This document shows, in pieces, positions 5,797-7,257 of a DNA stretch of 7,257 nt. The DNA is taken from contig QGUU01000121.1 of NCBI GenBank assembly GCA_003242525.1, positions 1-7,257 of the forward strand, given 5' to 3'. Position 1 is the first letter of the stretch. Every line of letters starts with the position of its first letter. The stretch comes from Pseudomonadota bacterium. Lineage in GTDB: Bacteria > Pseudomonadota > Alphaproteobacteria > Rhizobiales > Rhizobiaceae. The notes under the pieces were generated by a model. It worked only from the letters and a program-made list of their open reading frames with translations, did no database searches and was not told where the DNA came from. Position numbers and translations under genes: made by a program.

Positions 5797-6831
5797 ATGA
5801 AGATGATCAAATGGGGGGCCGCCGCCATGGCGCTTGGCCTTCTCAATCTTTCGGCACCGGCCCAGGCAGCGGGAGGCAAGACGCTCGACGCCGTCAAGGC
5901 CCGCGGAACCCTGAACTGCACGGGCCATGACGGCTCCTATCTCGGTTTTGCCGAAGTCGACGACAAGGGCAACTGGAAGGGTCTCGATATCGACCTTTGC
6001 CGGGCGGTAGCGACCGCCGTTCTTGGTGACCCCGAAAAGGTCACGATCGTTCCGATCAGCTGGGCGCAGCGCTGGCCGGCTCTTCAATCCGGCGAAATCG
6101 ACATCGTCATCAAGGCATCGGGCGCCACGCTGAGCCGGGACGCCGAGCTTGGGCTGCAGTTCTCCCTGTCCTATTATCTCGGCACCACTAAGATCATGGC
6201 ACACAAGGAACTGGGCCTGAACTCGCTCAAGGACGCGGACGGGGGCACCGTCTGCATCCCGGCGGGCACGACCCAGCAGCAGCAGATCGCCTCCTATGCC
6301 GCCAAGATTGGCGTGACCCTTGAACCGGTCGTGATCGAGAAGACGGAAGAACTGGAACAGGCCTATTTCTCGGGGCGTTGCGACCTGTACACCCAATGGG
6401 GCCCGGTGCTGGCGATCGCCCGCGTGGCCAAGAGCAATGTCGAGGACCACGTGATCCTGCCGGACGTGCTGGCACTGGAGCCGGAAGTCATGATCATGCG
6501 CCAGGGCGACGACAACTGGGTCGACATCGCCAACTGGACCCTCTCGGCGCTGCTGTTCGCCGAGCAGGAAGGCATCACCTCCGAGAATGTCGACGAGTTC
6601 CGTGCCAACCCGCAGTCTGCCGAGATCGGCAAGTTTCTCGGCGTGACTCCGGGCATGGGGACTCCCCTGGGCCTCTCCGACGACTGGGCGTATAACGTCA
6701 TCAAGAAGGTCGGCAACTACTCCGAGATCTTCGAACGCAATCTCGGACAGGGATCCCCCTACAAGATGGAACGTGAAATGACCGCGCTCTGGAACAATGG
6801 CGGGGTTCTCTTTCCGTACCTGATCGACTGA
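5797..6831 (+). CDS. Amino-acid ABC transporter periplasmic substrate-binding protein, AapJ/BztA-like
   Basis: The 344-aa precursor has a signal peptide (KMIK start, hydrophobic core about 7-18, cleavage after AQA at 24). The mature protein has the AapJ layout: LDAVKARGTLNC, DDKGNWKGLDIDLCRA (55-70), LQSGEIDIV, SRD (113-115), VCIPAGTT (152-159), SGRCDLYT (192-199), RQGDDNWVDIANWTL, LGLSDDWAYNVIKKVGNY and EIFERNLGQGSP. Four cysteines at the AapJ positions (41, 69, 153, 195) could form disulfides. It would deliver a polar amino acid or related solute to a QMP-type membrane complex. Unlike typical AapJ, the segment before SRD reads IKASGAT (105-111) where I recall an NTTWT-type ligand loop, and the first pocket loop reads TGHDGSYLGF. 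The ligand therefore probably differs from the broad L-amino-acid range. Length is normal for the family. Confidence 0.93.
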   Translation: MKMIKWGAAAMALGLLNLSAPAQAAGGKTLDAVKARGTLNCTGHDGSYLGFAEVDDKGNWKGLDIDLCRAVATAVLGDPEKVTIVPISWAQRWPALQSGEIDIVIKASGATLSRDAELGLQFSLSYYLGTTKIMAHKELGLNSLKDADGGTVCIPAGTTQQQQIASYAAKIGVTLEPVVIEKTEELEQAYFSGRCDLYTQWGPVLAIARVAKSNVEDHVILPDVLALEPEVMIMRQGDDNWVDIANWTLSALLFAEQEGITSENVDEFRANPQSAEIGKFLGVTPGMGTPLGLSDDWAYNVIKKVGNYSEIFERNLGQGSPYKMEREMTALWNNGGVLFPYLID

Positions 6832-6842
6832 CGCAAAAAACA

Positions 6843-6875
6843 GCCCGGTCCCGCCTCCACAGGCGCGGGCCGGGC
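6843..6875 (+). terminator. Stem-loop between binding-protein and permease genes (attenuator / mRNA stabiliser)
   Basis: GCCCGG (6843-6848) pairs with CCGGGC (6870-6875), and CCCGC (6850-6854) with GCGGG (6865-6869), leaving one bulged T and a 10-nt loop. An A-run precedes it but no T-run follows. A full terminator on the + strand is therefore unlikely. Such hairpins after binding-protein genes typically raise binding-protein yield relative to the permease. Confidence 0.6.
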
Positions 6876-6892
6876 CGCTCAGGAATTCACCA

Positions 6893-7246
6893 ATGTTCAC
6901 TCTGCTGCGAAGCCAGGCTGTCCGAAATACGCTCCTGCAAATCCTGTTCGTCGGGGCGATCGGCTTTGTCATCATCGCCGGCGGACTGAACGCGCAGCAG
7001 ACACTCAGGGAAAATCATATCAGCTCAGGTTTCGACTTCCTCTGGAAGTCTACCGGATGGAATCTGAACTTTTCCCTCCTGCCCTCGAGTTCAACCGATC
7101 CCTATTGGTGGTTCTTCGTCATTGGGCTCATCAATACCCTTTTCCTGGGAACCATCGGCCTTGCCCTTGCAACCATCGTCGGGGGCCTGATCGGCCCCCC
7201 GAGAACGTCGCCGAACGCGTTGTTGAAACTCCTGGCCAGAGCCTAG
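6893..7246 (+). CDS. Amino-acid ABC transporter permease, AapQ/BztB-like, N-terminal part ending at an in-frame TAG
   Basis: AGGA (6881-6884) stands 8 nt before ATG. The 117 residues match the N-terminus of AapQ-type permeases, normally about 400 aa. They comprise a first membrane segment (about 12-31), a periplasmic stretch with SSGFDFLWKSTGWNLNFSL and STDPYW, and a second segment (about 72-101) with GLINTLFLGTIGLALATIVG. Then come PPRTSPNALLKLLARA and TAG 7244-7246, where the family continues with a YVEVFRN-like sequence. The bases after RA read TA, then five Gs and seven Ts, and a run of six Cs (7195-7200) encodes the atypical PP at 102-103. Either the gene is truncated or, more likely, the end of this sequence is unreliable and the permease really continues. 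With the preceding gene it would form the start of an Aap/Bzt-type importer (QMP components missing). Confidence 0.8.
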   Translation: MFTLLRSQAVRNTLLQILFVGAIGFVIIAGGLNAQQTLRENHISSGFDFLWKSTGWNLNFSLLPSSSTDPYWWFFVIGLINTLFLGTIGLALATIVGGLIGPPRTSPNALLKLLARA

Positions 7247-7257
7247 GGGGTTTTTTT

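Noticed and set aside
5614..6975. Long minus-strand open frame of 453 codons across the binding-protein gene
   Set aside because: It is antisense to a gene with clear family motifs and a signal peptide. Its translation shows no recognisable domain. Long antisense frames are common in GC-rich DNA with strong third-position bias.

Overview
The window is GC-rich, gene-dense and coded entirely on the + strand. It looks like alphaproteobacterial DNA, probably Rhizobiales. The evidence is an AapJ-type general amino-acid-binding protein followed by an AapQ-type permease start, FCD-type GntR and GcvA-type LysR regulators, and many short-chain dehydrogenases in tightly packed operons. The assignment rests on protein character only; there is no rRNA, tRNA or other phylogenetic marker. 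I see no mobile element, CRISPR array or RNA gene.

Layout. Positions 1-226 hold the C-terminal end of a GarR-type beta-hydroxyacid dehydrogenase. It is followed 4 nt later by a diverged shikimate-dehydrogenase-like gene (231-1043), then an overlapping SDR oxidoreductase (1036-1842), a RidA-family enamine/imine deaminase (1859-2206) and a FadR-subfamily GntR regulator (2261-3049). These five read as one operon. A 158-nt gene-free leader (3050-3207) is unusually rich in dyad symmetry and precedes a second, coupled pair of SDR genes (3208-3921 and 3933-4682). A GcvA-like LysR regulator (4764-5714) ends in a likely intrinsic terminator. After it come a periplasmic binding protein (5797-6831), an intergenic stem-loop, and the start of its permease (from 6893), which hits an in-frame stop inside a homopolymeric tail at the end of the window.

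How the genes may work together (inference). The set suggests uptake and catabolism of a small polar, probably amino- or hydroxy-bearing carboxylic acid. The ABC system would import it, several NAD(P)-dependent dehydrogenases would oxidise or reduce hydroxy/oxo groups, RidA would clear a reactive enamine or imine intermediate, and the GarR-type enzyme would act at a 3-oxo/3-hydroxy acid step. GntR and LysR regulators would sense substrate or intermediate. I do not recognise the pathway as a characterised one, and its substrate cannot be read from the sequence.

Most notable points are the diverged active site and cofactor site of the shikimate-dehydrogenase-like enzyme, the changed ligand-pocket segment of the AapJ-like protein, the palindromes upstream of the second SDR pair (one overlapping the Shine-Dalgarno), and the suspicious end of the permease gene.
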